This document shows positions 17,642 through 27,030 of a DNA stretch of 48,362 nucleotides, one piece after another. The position numbers and the translations under genes are program-made. The notes beneath the pieces are model-generated. The model saw nothing but the letters and a program-made list of their open reading frames with translations. It had not been told where the DNA came from and made no database searches. The DNA comes from a virus, in the IMG/VR virus record IMGVR_UViG_3300036770_004807, positions 1-48,362 of that record; one strand, given 5' to 3'. Positions within the stretch are counted from its first letter, which is position 1; every line of letters begins with the position of its first letter.

Positions 17642-18626
17642 TTTCGCTTCTTTTAAAAAGAAATTCTCTACCTCGGCGAAGTACAAACCTCAAAGGTTCT
17701 TCGATTTGGGTGAAGAATTTTTGGATGCGGTGGGACTACCTGGTCCGGCAATCGGACACATCAATATGTTCTTGGGCCACTCGGACACTGGTAAAACAAC
17801 TGCACTAATCAAAACTGCGGTAGATGCTCAAAAGAAAGAAATTCTTCCTGTGTTCATTATCACAGAGCAAAAATGGAGTTTTGAACATGCTCGACTTATG
17901 GGGTTTGAGTGCGAGGAAGTTGTTGACCAAGAGACAGGTGAAATTGATTGGGACGGGTTCTTTATCTTCAACAACAATTTTGATTACATCGAACAAATTA
18001 CTGATTTTATTAACTCACTATTGGATGCTCAAGAGAAAGGTGAATTAGATTACTCTTTGTGTTTCCTATGGGACTCAATCGGTTCGGTTCCTTCGAAGAT
18101 GACCTTCGATGGTAAAGGTGGTAAACAACACAATGCGGCAACTTTGGCGGATAAAATTGGTATGGGTATTAACCAAAGAATTTCAGGGTCAAGAAAGGCA
18201 GATTCAAAGTTTGAAAACACTTTGGTAATTGTCAACCAACCATGGGTTGAACTTCCCGATAATCCTTTTGGTCAACCTAAAATCAAAGCTAAAGGTGGAG
18301 AAGCTGTATGGTTAAATTCTTCATTGGTATTTTTGTTCGGAAACCAAAAAGGTGCGGGTACAACTAAGATTACTGCAACCAAAGACAAACGTACTGTGAA
18401 GTTTGCTAGTCGTACCAAAGTCTCAGTTATGAAAAACCACATAAATGGACTTGGATATGAAGATGGTAGAATTATTGTGACACCTCACGGGTTCCTGTCG
18501 GGTAAAGATACTACCGAAGAAAAAGCTTCGATTGAGAAGTATAAAAAAGAGTATTCAGATTATTGGAAAGAAGTAATCGGTACTGATGGTGATTTTGTGT
18601 TGAAAGAGGAAAAGGAAGAAAACTAA
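17619..18626 (+). CDS. uvsX: UvsX-like RecA-family recombinase
   Basis: 335 residues from the ATG at 17619. The frame stays open upstream to 17550, but those codons lie inside the 80-aa gene and translate to unlike sequence, so I chose the internal ATG. Walker A is GHSDTGKTT (residues 53-61) and Walker B is SLCFLWDS (about 146-153). A QPWVELPDNPFG loop and KAKGGEAVWLNSSLVFLFG follow, as in UvsX. The C-terminus is acidic and Lys/Glu-rich. T4 UvsX is 391 aa. It would form filaments on gp32-coated ssDNA for repair and recombination-dependent replication. It lies in a run of DNA genes ahead of RNase H and helicase. Confidence 0.87.
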   Translation: MAIKKTTDFASFKKKFSTSAKYKPQRFFDLGEEFLDAVGLPGPAIGHINMFLGHSDTGKTTALIKTAVDAQKKEILPVFIITEQKWSFEHARLMGFECEEVVDQETGEIDWDGFFIFNNNFDYIEQITDFINSLLDAQEKGELDYSLCFLWDSIGSVPSKMTFDGKGGKQHNAATLADKIGMGINQRISGSRKADSKFENTLVIVNQPWVELPDNPFGQPKIKAKGGEAVWLNSSLVFLFGNQKGAGTTKITATKDKRTVKFASRTKVSVMKNHINGLGYEDGRIIVTPHGFLSGKDTTEEKASIEKYKKEYSDYWKEVIGTDGDFVLKEEKEEN

Positions 18627-18639
18627 TTTATTCCCTTTC

Positions 18640-19647
18640 GTGAAAACACTATTAGTAGATGGAGATAATTTATTCAAAATCGGATTCCACGGAGTCCGAG
18701 AACTTTTTGTTGAGGGAAACCATATTGGGGGAGTGTTTCACTTCCTCAATACCCTCCGTCGACAACTGGTCGACAACGAGTACGACAAAGTCATTGTTTT
18801 TTGGGATGGAAAACATAACTCCCAAAGTAGACGTACAATATATCCTAACTACAAACTAAATCGAAAAAACGATATGACCGAGGAAAAACTCGAGTCATAT
18901 TACACTCAAAAAGATAGAGTCAAACAATATCTTGAGGAATGTTTTGTGCGACAAATTGAAGTTGAACAAAATGAATCCGATGATTTGATTGCCCATTATT
19001 GTCAAATTGCTCAGGGAGAGATTAAAACGGTATTTTCTTCAGACAAAGATTTACTGCAACTGATTGATGAGACTACAAGTGTTTTCCAACCTCTTCAGAA
19101 ATACACTTACCGTTTGGGTGATAAGGTTAAGTTTGGTGAATATTTCATTCCTCACCAAAACATTTTCCCGACCAAAGTTTTGTTGGGAGATAAGAGTGAC
19201 AACATATTAGGAATTGAAAGACTGGGTGAAAAAACTTTTGTAAAATTTTTCCCTGAGGTACTTGATAGAGAGATAAAAGTTGATGATATTTTAACAAGAA
19301 CGAAAGAGTTGATTGAAGAAAATAATACTCTTAATGTTTTGAAAAATATTGTTAATGGTCGAACTAAAAATGGTGAATTAGGTGATGAATTTTACATAGT
19401 TAATACTCGTATTGTGGATTTGAAAAATCCCATGATTACTGATGAAGCCAAGGAAATCGTTCAATTATATTATTCAGAAACTTTAGACCCCGAAGGTCGG
19501 GATAGTAAGAATATTATATCCATGATGATGGATGATGGGTTCTTTAAGTACCTCCCAAAAAATGACGAATCGGTCGTCGATTTTTTGAAACCCTTTTTAA
19601 AATTAACAAGAAAAGAAAAAAGAAAATTTAATCAAAACCAATTATGA
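18640..19647 (+). CDS. rnh: 5'-3' exonuclease / RNase H, T4 Rnh-like (FEN family)
   Basis: 335 residues from a GTG start at 18640; the domain begins at once with KTLLVDGDNLF, so a later start is excluded. Metal-site acids typical of flap nucleases are present in order: VDGDN, FWDGKHN, NESDDLIAHY, SSDKDLLQL and LGDKSDN, followed by a helix-hairpin-helix-like ILGIERLGEKT. T4 RNase H is 305 aa. It would remove RNA primers and flaps on the lagging strand. The gene begins 13 nt after UvsX and overlaps the next gene by 4 bp. Confidence 0.83.
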   Translation: MKTLLVDGDNLFKIGFHGVRELFVEGNHIGGVFHFLNTLRRQLVDNEYDKVIVFWDGKHNSQSRRTIYPNYKLNRKNDMTEEKLESYYTQKDRVKQYLEECFVRQIEVEQNESDDLIAHYCQIAQGEIKTVFSSDKDLLQLIDETTSVFQPLQKYTYRLGDKVKFGEYFIPHQNIFPTKVLLGDKSDNILGIERLGEKTFVKFFPEVLDREIKVDDILTRTKELIEENNTLNVLKNIVNGRTKNGELGDEFYIVNTRIVDLKNPMITDEAKEIVQLYYSETLDPEGRDSKNIISMMMDDGFFKYLPKNDESVVDFLKPFLKLTRKEKRKFNQNQL

Positions 19648-20096
19648 AAGAAGAATCAATTAGCAAGATGGAATTCCTTCTAACTTTGAATGATAATATT
19701 GTAGTTCAAAGATTTTACAATGTCCGTAATTACAATCATTCTGCGGGACGTTCAGTTGAACTCATCGAGTTCATGAGACAAGTCGAGGATGATTTGGTAC
19801 GAGACCTCAAGATGAAAACTGTCATGTATATGATGGACAACCAAGAGTCAATTTACCTTGACCCTGAAGTTCTAAATACTTCCAACACCGATGGTCCCGA
19901 GTACTTCAACATGTATGTCAAAATGGGCGAAGACAAAATTTTTCACAGAATTTTTGACGCGAAATTGTACCCACCAAAAGTTAGATATACGGTTGACGTA
20001 CGCCCCAGCTTGAAAAACATTTTGAAAGGATTGACTGACATTTTTTCAGGTGAAAATTTCTCCTTCGAGTACATGGAATACGACTTGTCTAAGTAA
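19644..20096 (+). CDS. Hypothetical protein in the replication cluster (150 aa)
   Basis: Unrecognised. It starts within an ATGA overlap with the RNase H stop. There may be an alternative start at the internal Met (MEFLLTLND). The fold looks alpha/beta: MEFLLTLNDNIVVQRFYNV, an RSVELIEFMRQ helix, a KVRYTVDVRP strand, and an acidic end. No catalytic motif is obvious. It is tightly packed between RNase H and the helicase, so a replication accessory role is likely by context. Confidence 0.65.
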   Translation: MKEESISKMEFLLTLNDNIVVQRFYNVRNYNHSAGRSVELIEFMRQVEDDLVRDLKMKTVMYMMDNQESIYLDPEVLNTSNTDGPEYFNMYVKMGEDKIFHRIFDAKLYPPKVRYTVDVRPSLKNILKGLTDIFSGENFSFEYMEYDLSK

Positions 20097-20102
20097 TATT
20101 TA

Positions 20103-21506
20103 ATGAATACACGCAGCAGTATGACTAAGAATTTTGACTATCTAGGTAACACATTTCAAATCCAACTTTTAAACCAAATTATCGTAGATAAAGAATTCGC
20201 ACAGTCCATTGTAGATGTATTAGAACCAACTTATTTCGACAACAAATACTTTCGGATTATTGTACAAATGGTCCGAGAGTATTATGGGAAATATCAGTCC
20301 ACACCAACTTTTGATACCTTAGAACAAATCACTAAGGCGGAAATCTCGCAAGAACTTGTTTTGAAGATTATCTTGGATACTCTCAAACAGATTCAAGAGG
20401 CTCCGTTTGATGGTAGTGTCTTTGTTCAAGAGAAAGCTTTGAAGTTCTGTAAACAACAGGAACTTCAAAAGGCTATGGACAAGGCTCAGAAGATTATCAC
20501 CCAAGGTGATTTTGAATCGTACGACCAAGTTGAGAGTATGGTTCGTGAGGCTCTACAAGTTGGGGAAAGAGAGACAGGTCTACTTGATGTTTTTAACGGA
20601 TTAGATGACGTTCTGAACGATGATTACAGACATCCTATCCCGATGGGTATTGCGGGTATCGATAGACTCTTAAAAGGTGGTTTGGCTAAAGGTGAAATCG
20701 GAGTGATTTTGGCACCGACTGGTGTGGGTAAAACAACCTTGATGACAAAAATTGCCAATAGTGCGTTTAACCAAGGATACAACGTCCTTCAAATTTTCTT
20801 TGAGGACAACGTTAAGATTATTCAAAGAAAACACTTCACCTTGTGGACAGGTATTGAACCTGACAATCTTTCATTGATGAAAGAAGATGTAATGGATAGA
20901 GTTCAAGAAATCCAAAACACCATGGAAAACCGTTTGATTCTAAAAAAGTTGCCCTCTGACACTATGACTATGAATCAAATAAAGAATCAAGTTCGTAAAA
21001 TGATTGCCGATGGTATCAAAATCGATATGATTACCCTTGATTACATCGATTGTGTTGTCCCTGACAATCTTAAAAACGATGAGTGGAAAGCAGAAGGTTC
21101 TGTAATGAGACACTTTGAAGCGATGTGTCACGAGTTGAACATCGCAGGATGGACCGCAACACAAGGTAATCGTTCTTCAATCTCTTCAGAAGTTGTAACC
21201 ACCGACCAAATGGGGGGTTCGATAAAAAAGGCTCAAGTAGGACACGTAATTATATCTGTTGCAAAAACACTTCAACAAAAAGAAATGAAGTTGGCAACAA
21301 TCGCAATTACTAAATCTCGTTTGGGTCAAGATGGTATCGTATTTGAGAACTGTAAATTTGACAATGAACTTTTGGTTATCGACACAGAATCCTCTGTAAC
21401 TTTCTTAGGTTTCGAGGAACAACAAGTTGAAAAGAAACAAGAAAGAATCAAAGAGTTGTTGGAAAAAAGGAAGGCTCGACAAGAACAGAATAATAGTCCA
21501 CTCTAA
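20103..21506 (+). CDS. 41: Replicative DNA helicase, T4 gp41 / DnaB-like
   Basis: 467 residues (T4 gp41: 475). The N-terminal helical domain spans about 1-160. The RecA-like core has Walker A APTGVGKTT (from residue 204), an EDN motif in IFFEDNVK, Walker B MITLDYID (about 307-314), a WTATQGNRSS segment (motif H3) and ITKSRLGQDG (motif H4 with arginine finger). The C-terminus is a charged helix. A second ATG at 20121 is equally possible as the start. It would unwind the fork ahead of polymerase as a hexamer. No gp61-like primase is present in this window. Confidence 0.87.
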   Translation: MNTRSSMTKNFDYLGNTFQIQLLNQIIVDKEFAQSIVDVLEPTYFDNKYFRIIVQMVREYYGKYQSTPTFDTLEQITKAEISQELVLKIILDTLKQIQEAPFDGSVFVQEKALKFCKQQELQKAMDKAQKIITQGDFESYDQVESMVREALQVGERETGLLDVFNGLDDVLNDDYRHPIPMGIAGIDRLLKGGLAKGEIGVILAPTGVGKTTLMTKIANSAFNQGYNVLQIFFEDNVKIIQRKHFTLWTGIEPDNLSLMKEDVMDRVQEIQNTMENRLILKKLPSDTMTMNQIKNQVRKMIADGIKIDMITLDYIDCVVPDNLKNDEWKAEGSVMRHFEAMCHELNIAGWTATQGNRSSISSEVVTTDQMGGSIKKAQVGHVIISVAKTLQQKEMKLATIAITKSRLGQDGIVFENCKFDNELLVIDTESSVTFLGFEEQQVEKKQERIKELLEKRKARQEQNNSPL

Positions 21507-21512
21507 TTTTAG

Positions 21513-21541
21513 TTTGAACCAAAAATTATAGATAGATTTTG
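21513..21541 (+). promoter_or_regulatory. Possible Bacteroidota-type promoter before nrdB
   Basis: TTTG at 21513-21516 and TAGATTTTG at 21533-21541, 16 nt apart, loosely resemble the -33/-7 pair. They lie in the 91-nt A/T-rich gap before nrdB. The match is weaker than the one before gp32. Confidence 0.22.
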
Positions 21542-21597
21542 AAGTATTTAATTATTCCAAGGAATTTTGCCAAATTAAAATTATTAAAAACACGAAT

Positions 21598-22878
21598 ATG
21601 GAAAACCACATAGAAATCCCAATCACCGAGCAACGCTCGGTAATTAAAAGAAGCGGTGAAAAGGTTCTTTTTGAACCCACAAAGATTACCAATGCAGTTT
21701 TAAACGCAATGAAATCCGTAGATAAGGTAGATGAGGAAATGGCAGAAAAAATTGCTCGTCTAGTAACAAAAGGAATTTTTCGTGGAAATAAGTATCATGT
21801 TCCTCATGTAGATGAAATTCATGATATGGTTGAAAATAAATTGATGGATAATGGTTTGAATGATGTTGCGAAAGAATACATCATTTTCAGGTCAAAACAC
21901 CAACCAAACATTTTCTCGAAAAGAGTCAATTTGAAACCTTACGAATACCCCGATTTGGTTGAGTATGTAGACGCTATTAGACACTCATATTGGGTTCACA
22001 CAGAATTTAATTTTACTTCCGACATCCAAGATTTCAAGGTACACCTTAACCATAAAGAAAGGACATCAGTCCAAAGAGCTATGTTAGCGATTTCTCAAAT
22101 AGAAATTGCGGTCAAAACTTTTTGGGGTGATATCTACAAGAGATTACCCAAGCCTGAAATTGGAAACGTTGGTGCAACTTTTGCGGAGTCCGAAGTTAGA
22201 CACGCAGATGCATACTCAAATCTTATTCAAGTTTTGGGTTTAAATAGTGAATTCGAAAACTTGCTCGAAGTACCTGCAATTCGTAGAAGAATTAAGTATT
22301 TGGAGAAATCGATTTTGAACTCAAAGTCTGTAGAAAATAAAGATTATTTTGAGTCGGTAATCCTATTTTCAATGTTCGTCGAGAATGTCTCACTGTTCTC
22401 TCAGTTTCTTGTTATCATGTCCTTTAACAAACACAAGAATATGTTGAAAGGAATGAGTAATGCTGTAGAGGCAACCTCAAAAGAAGAAAACATTCATGCA
22501 GAATTTGGCTTCGATTTGGTCAATACAATTAAAAAAGAAAACCCAACTTGGTGGACTCCTGAGCTTATTGAGGACTTGGTAAATGCAACTTTGGAGGCTT
22601 ACGAGGCTGAAGTCGAAATTGTTAATTGGATATTTGAAGAAGGGGACTTGGATTTCTTGACTAAAGAACAGACAATTGAGTTTATTAAACACAGATTTAA
22701 TTTATCTTTGAATTCAATTGGTGTAGACAATGCTTTCGATGTAAATCAGAAAGTTTTAGAAACTACCGAGTGGTTCGATGATGAAATCTTAACAACAAAA
22801 CACACCGATTTCTTCAACAAAAGAAGTATCAATTATAGTAAAAAATCAAAATCAATAACATTAAACGATTTGTTTTAA
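21598..22878 (+). CDS. nrdB: Ribonucleotide reductase class I small subunit with N-terminal ATP-cone
   Basis: 426 residues. Residues about 14-100 form an ATP-cone (VIKRSGEKVLFEPTKI, then helices), the allosteric domain normally found on NrdA. The ferritin-like core follows. Likely metal ligands are E169 (in SQIEIA), E199 and H202 (in AESEVRHADAY), E262, E297 and H300 (in KEENIH). The tyrosine corresponding to E. coli Tyr122 is Y206. The first ligand is Glu where E. coli has Asp84. NrdB proteins with an ATP-cone are known from Flavobacteriia, and some such enzymes use a Mn cofactor without a tyrosyl radical (class Id), so Y206 may not be the radical site. The gene lies 16 nt before nrdA. Confidence 0.88.
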   Translation: MENHIEIPITEQRSVIKRSGEKVLFEPTKITNAVLNAMKSVDKVDEEMAEKIARLVTKGIFRGNKYHVPHVDEIHDMVENKLMDNGLNDVAKEYIIFRSKHQPNIFSKRVNLKPYEYPDLVEYVDAIRHSYWVHTEFNFTSDIQDFKVHLNHKERTSVQRAMLAISQIEIAVKTFWGDIYKRLPKPEIGNVGATFAESEVRHADAYSNLIQVLGLNSEFENLLEVPAIRRRIKYLEKSILNSKSVENKDYFESVILFSMFVENVSLFSQFLVIMSFNKHKNMLKGMSNAVEATSKEENIHAEFGFDLVNTIKKENPTWWTPELIEDLVNATLEAYEAEVEIVNWIFEEGDLDFLTKEQTIEFIKHRFNLSLNSIGVDNAFDVNQKVLETTEWFDDEILTTKHTDFFNKRSINYSKKSKSITLNDLF

Positions 22879-22894
22879 CAAATAAAAATTAAAA

Positions 22895-24601
22895 ATGGAA
22901 AATAGAGAAGCATTTGACTGGATTAATGACGAGTCAATTACATTCCTTCGTCGAGGATATTTGAGTGAGGGAGAAGAACCACTACAAAGAATTAGAACAA
23001 TCGCAGACCATGCGGAAAAACTTTTGGGGATGGAAGGGTTCTCAGATAAGTTTTATGACTATATGGGTAGAGGGTGGTATTCTTTATCATCCCCCGTGTG
23101 GGCAAACTTCGGTAAAAAAAGAGGACTCCCTGTAAGTTGTTTCGGTTCTAATGTTGGTGACAACATTGAATCTATTCTTTTCACACAAGCTGAGGTTGGT
23201 GAAATGAGCAAGATGGGTGGTGGAACTTCAGGATATTTTGGAAACCTTAGAGGTCGTGGAGCTGAAATCACAGACAACGGACATGCACCAGGTGCGGTTC
23301 ACTTCTTGAATCTTTTCCAAAGTGTTGTAGATAATATTTCTCAAGGTTCAACCCGTCGTGGAAGATTCTCACCTTACCTTCCTATTGAACACCCCGATAT
23401 CAAAGAATTTTTGGAAATCGGTACTGAGGGTTTCCCAATCCAAGACTTGACTCACGCGGTTACCGTGACCGATGAATTCATGAACGAGATGATTGCGGGT
23501 GATAAAGAAAAAAGAGCAATATGGGCTAAGGTAATTCAAAGAAGAGGTGAAATAGGGTATCCTTATATTATGTTCACCGACACTATGAACAACAAGTCTC
23601 CCGAAGTATATCAGAACAAAAACATGAAGATTTATAACTCAAACCTATGTTCTGAGATTGCTCTTCACAATTCGGAGGATGAGTCATTTGTTTGTGTTTT
23701 ATCTTCGATGAACCTCTTACACTATGATGAATGGAAGGATACCGATGCTGTGGAAATGATGGTTTATTTCTTGGATGCAGTTGTTACGGAATTTATTAGT
23801 AAAATCGATAACCTTAGAACTAACGGAACCATTGAGGGACAAAGAGCATTCTTCTATCTTGAAAGAGCATACAACTTCGCTAAGAGACAAAGAGCTCTTG
23901 GATTGGGTGTGTTAGGATGGCACTCACTTCTTCAGTCTAAGGGTCTTCCTTTCGACAGTAGAGATAGTGCAAGGTTGAATGTTGAAGTATTCAAACTTAT
24001 CAAAGAAAAATCATACGAGGCTTCGGCTAAATTGGCGGAAGTTTTCGGTGAACCTGAAACACTTGTTGGATATGGAAGAAGAAACGTTACTTTGAACGCA
24101 ATTGCACCTACAACCTCTTCAGCATTTATCTTAGGACAAGTGTCACAGTCAATTGAACCTATTTGGTCAAATTGTTACGTCAAGGATGTTGCTAAACTAA
24201 AGGTTACGATTAAGAACCCTGTTTTACAGAAGTTATTGGTGGAACTTAAAAAAGACACCAAGGCAACTTGGGACAGTATCAAAAAACACGATGGTTCAGT
24301 TCAACATTTGGAATTTCTTTCTGATGAACAGAAACAAGTATTCAGAACCTTTGCAGAAATCAATCAATCCGCAATTATCAACCAAGCTGCGGTCAGACAA
24401 GATTTTATTGACCAATCTCAATCCTTGAACTTAATGATTTCACCTGAAATGCCCACTAAGGATGTTAACAAGTTATTGATTGACGCATGGCAATTGGGAG
24501 TTAAAACTCTTTATTATCAGCACTCAATGAACTCGGCACAAGCATTCGCGAGGAAGAAGTTGAATCTAAACGACCTCCATTGCGTGAGTTGTGAGGCATA
24601 A
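22895..24601 (+). CDS. nrdA: Ribonucleotide reductase class I large subunit, cone-less
   Basis: 568 residues; E. coli NrdA is about 760, and the missing part includes the ATP-cone, which is carried by NrdB here. Catalytic features are present: C82 (PVSCFGSN), N250-C252-E254 (SNLCSEI), C267 (FVCVLSS), the radical-transfer pair Y540-Y541 (TLYYQHS), and the C-terminal redox pair C563/C566 (HCVSCEA). An RRGRFSPYLPIEHPDI-type loop and a PTTSSAFILGQ segment are as in the family. The enzyme supplies dNTPs for phage replication. The order B then A is the reverse of many operons. A strong terminator follows. Confidence 0.9.
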   Translation: MENREAFDWINDESITFLRRGYLSEGEEPLQRIRTIADHAEKLLGMEGFSDKFYDYMGRGWYSLSSPVWANFGKKRGLPVSCFGSNVGDNIESILFTQAEVGEMSKMGGGTSGYFGNLRGRGAEITDNGHAPGAVHFLNLFQSVVDNISQGSTRRGRFSPYLPIEHPDIKEFLEIGTEGFPIQDLTHAVTVTDEFMNEMIAGDKEKRAIWAKVIQRRGEIGYPYIMFTDTMNNKSPEVYQNKNMKIYNSNLCSEIALHNSEDESFVCVLSSMNLLHYDEWKDTDAVEMMVYFLDAVVTEFISKIDNLRTNGTIEGQRAFFYLERAYNFAKRQRALGLGVLGWHSLLQSKGLPFDSRDSARLNVEVFKLIKEKSYEASAKLAEVFGEPETLVGYGRRNVTLNAIAPTTSSAFILGQVSQSIEPIWSNCYVKDVAKLKVTIKNPVLQKLLVELKKDTKATWDSIKKHDGSVQHLEFLSDEQKQVFRTFAEINQSAIINQAAVRQDFIDQSQSLNLMISPEMPTKDVNKLLIDAWQLGVKTLYYQHSMNSAQAFARKKLNLNDLHCVSCEA

Positions 24602-24629
24602 GGCAATCTTTTGATACTTAATGAATGAA

Positions 24630-24660
24630 AAGCCCGTCAAATGATTTGACGGGTTTTTTC
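24630..24660 (+). terminator. Rho-independent terminator closing the DNA module
   Basis: CCCGTCAA (24633-24640) pairs with TTGACGGG (24646-24653), extended by A/G-T pairs, loop of 5 nt, followed by TTTTTT. It separates nrdA from the baseplate genes. Confidence 0.9.
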
Positions 24661-24685
24661 ATTTCTTAAAAATAAATCAAACTTA

Positions 24686-24692
24686 TATTTAT
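24686..24692 (+). promoter_or_regulatory. Candidate late promoter upstream of gp25 gene
   Basis: TATTTAT ends only 5 nt before the ATG at 24698, so an mRNA from it would be leaderless or nearly so. No later Met can serve as start, because the domain begins immediately. Confidence 0.3.
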
Positions 24693-24697
24693 GTGAA

Positions 24698-25168
24698 ATG
24701 GCTGAAGGTACAACATATGGTTTAGCATTCCCTTTTGAGGATTCACCTAAAGGGGACTTTTTACTCTTGACTGAAACCCAGTTCGCACAAATACGTAGTG
24801 ATTTAATCCATTTGTTATTAACAAGAAAAGGTTCAAGATATTATCTACCAACCTTTGGAACGAGATTATATGAATTTCTTTTTGAGCCATTTGATGGATT
24901 AACATTTGACGCAATAGAATCGGATATAAGGGACTCCGTTCAACAATTTATGCCGAATTTATTAATCAATAACATCACGATAGAACCAGCAGACCCCTCA
25001 GAAGAAGTTCCCTTGGCTAAGGGAGAACCACTACCGGGTCAGAACCGAGATAATATTTTCAAAGTTCCTGGTAAAGGAACCTCAGAATACACAGCAAAGG
25101 TTAGAATTGACTACGCGGTTGATAATAATACGTTTGCACAAAGTGATTTTATTATCTTGAATATTTAA
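24698..25168 (+). CDS. 25: Baseplate wedge protein, T4 gp25 / GpW family
   Basis: 156 residues (T4 gp25: 132). The core has LLLTRKGSRYYLPTFGTRLY and EFLFEPFDGLT, the gp25 signature near residues 44-70, followed by the helix and beta-strands typical of this lysozyme-like but non-enzymatic family. gp25 joins gp6 and gp7 and starts sheath assembly. An insertion of about 30 residues (DPSEEVPLAKGEPLPG and onward) lengthens the last part. It is the first gene of the baseplate cluster and lies 6 nt before gp6. Confidence 0.87.
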   Translation: MAEGTTYGLAFPFEDSPKGDFLLLTETQFAQIRSDLIHLLLTRKGSRYYLPTFGTRLYEFLFEPFDGLTFDAIESDIRDSVQQFMPNLLINNITIEPADPSEEVPLAKGEPLPGQNRDNIFKVPGKGTSEYTAKVRIDYAVDNNTFAQSDFIILNI

Positions 25169-25174
25169 CATTAT

Positions 25175-27013
25175 ATGGCTAACAACAGAATATCCTACAC
25201 CGCCAGAGATTACGATAGTATCAGGGTTGAATTACAAAATTATGTAAGAACCTACTATCCTGAATTGATTCAGGACTTTAATGATGCTTCTGTATTTTCA
25301 GTATTTTTAGATTTGAACGCAGCGGTTGCGGATAATCTACACTATAATATTGATAGAAGTATTCAAGAAACGGTACTTCAGTTTGCACAACAAAGGTCTT
25401 CAATCTATAATATTGCCAGAACGTATGGTTTAAAAATCCCAGGACAAAGACCCTCAGTTGCTCTTGTGGATTATTCAATCACGGTTCCTGCGTTTGGGGA
25501 CAAAGAAGATGAAAGATACTTGGGAATTCTTACTAGAGGTTCACAAGTTTTTGGAGCGGGAATTGCGTTTGAAAATCAAAACGATGTTGATTTTGCTTCC
25601 CCCTACAATAGTTCAGGATTTCCCAACAGAACTAAGATACCTAACTTTGACGCCAATGGTAACTTAATTAATTATACAATTACCAAGAGAGAACTTGTGG
25701 TAAATGGTATTACGAAAGTTTTCAAAAGAGTTGTTAATGCTAGTGACGTAAGACCATTCTTCGAACTTTTCTTACCTGAAAAGAATGTATTAGGGATTAC
25801 AAGTGTTCTACTCAAATCAGGAACCAACTACACAAATGTACCTACAGCCTCGGAGTTTTTGGGATTAACCAACAGATGGTTTGAGGTGGATGCTTTGGCC
25901 GAGGATAGAGTTTTCATTGAAGACCCTACAAAAGTATCTGACCAGCCAGGTTTAAAGGTTGGAAGGTACATTCAAACAAATGATAGATTTATTACCGAGT
26001 ATACCCCTGAAGGTTTTTTGAAAGTAACTTTCGGAGGTGGAACAACATCCGCTCAGGACCAATTGAATGCGTTTACCAACCTCGGGGTACCTGTAAACAT
26101 TCAATCTTTAAATAATAATTTCTCGTTAGGTTCAACGTTAACTCCCAACTCAACCTTGTTTGTTCAGTATAGAATCGGAGGAGGATTGGCCACAAACATT
26201 GGAACAAATGTTATCAATCAGATTGGTACGGTCTCATTCTTTGTTAATGGACCTTCAGCAACTATTAACAGTTCTGTAATCAACTCTTTAAGGTGTAACA
26301 ACCCAACAGCCGCAATCGGAGGTTCGAACGTACCTACAACGGAGGAAGTTAGAAATTACGTTAGTTTCAATTTCTCAGCACAAAAAAGAGCTGTAACGGT
26401 TAATGACTATGAATCTCTTTTGAGAAATATGCCAAGTCAATTTGGTGCCCCTGCTAAAGTATCTATCACGGAAAACAACAATAAGATATTGATTAATCTT
26501 TTGTCCTACGACACCTCAGGAAAGTTGACAAACATTGTATCCAACACCTTAAAACAAAACGTGGCGAATTATTTATCAAACTATAGAATGATAAATGACT
26601 ACATTCAAATTACAACTGCCAACGTAATCGATTTGGGTGTAGACATCTCTGTAGTTCTCGACGCCACACAAAACTCAGGTCAGATTATATCTGAGGTGGT
26701 TAATAGAGTTTCAGACTACTTTGACCCCTTACTCAGAGAGTTAGGACAAAATGTATACCTATCACAGTTGAGAAGTATAATCCAAAACACCACTGGAGTG
26801 ATTACAGTTTCGGATGTAATTATATCAAATAAAGTGGGGGGACAATACTCGGGTGCTGAAACGTCGATGCCGTACTCTGACCCTGAATTAAAAATTATTC
26901 GTCCTGTTGATGACACAATTTTCGCTGAGCCGAATCAAATCTACCAAGTCAGATATCCTCAGAAAGATATTGTTGTAAGAGTCAAGAACCTTCAAAACGT
27001 TTCTTTCTCTTAA
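25175..27013 (+). CDS. 6: Baseplate wedge protein, T4 gp6 / GpJ family
   Basis: 612 residues (T4 gp6: 660). The N-terminus has the typical YTARDYDSIRVELQNYVR, followed by DFNDASVFSVFLDLNAAVAD and a YGLKIPGQRPS segment. The C-terminal half carries TEEVRNYVSFNFSAQKRAVT and NDYESLLRNMP, strongly conserved in gp6 of T4-like phages. gp6 forms the continuous ring that triggers sheath contraction. It is translated together with gp25. The next gene follows a 96-nt gap with a late promoter motif and a possible regulatory fold. Confidence 0.87.
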   Translation: MANNRISYTARDYDSIRVELQNYVRTYYPELIQDFNDASVFSVFLDLNAAVADNLHYNIDRSIQETVLQFAQQRSSIYNIARTYGLKIPGQRPSVALVDYSITVPAFGDKEDERYLGILTRGSQVFGAGIAFENQNDVDFASPYNSSGFPNRTKIPNFDANGNLINYTITKRELVVNGITKVFKRVVNASDVRPFFELFLPEKNVLGITSVLLKSGTNYTNVPTASEFLGLTNRWFEVDALAEDRVFIEDPTKVSDQPGLKVGRYIQTNDRFITEYTPEGFLKVTFGGGTTSAQDQLNAFTNLGVPVNIQSLNNNFSLGSTLTPNSTLFVQYRIGGGLATNIGTNVINQIGTVSFFVNGPSATINSSVINSLRCNNPTAAIGGSNVPTTEEVRNYVSFNFSAQKRAVTVNDYESLLRNMPSQFGAPAKVSITENNNKILINLLSYDTSGKLTNIVSNTLKQNVANYLSNYRMINDYIQITTANVIDLGVDISVVLDATQNSGQIISEVVNRVSDYFDPLLRELGQNVYLSQLRSIIQNTTGVITVSDVIISNKVGGQYSGAETSMPYSDPELKIIRPVDDTIFAEPNQIYQVRYPQKDIVVRVKNLQNVSFS

Positions 27014-27030
27014 CACCTTTATTTAATTTT

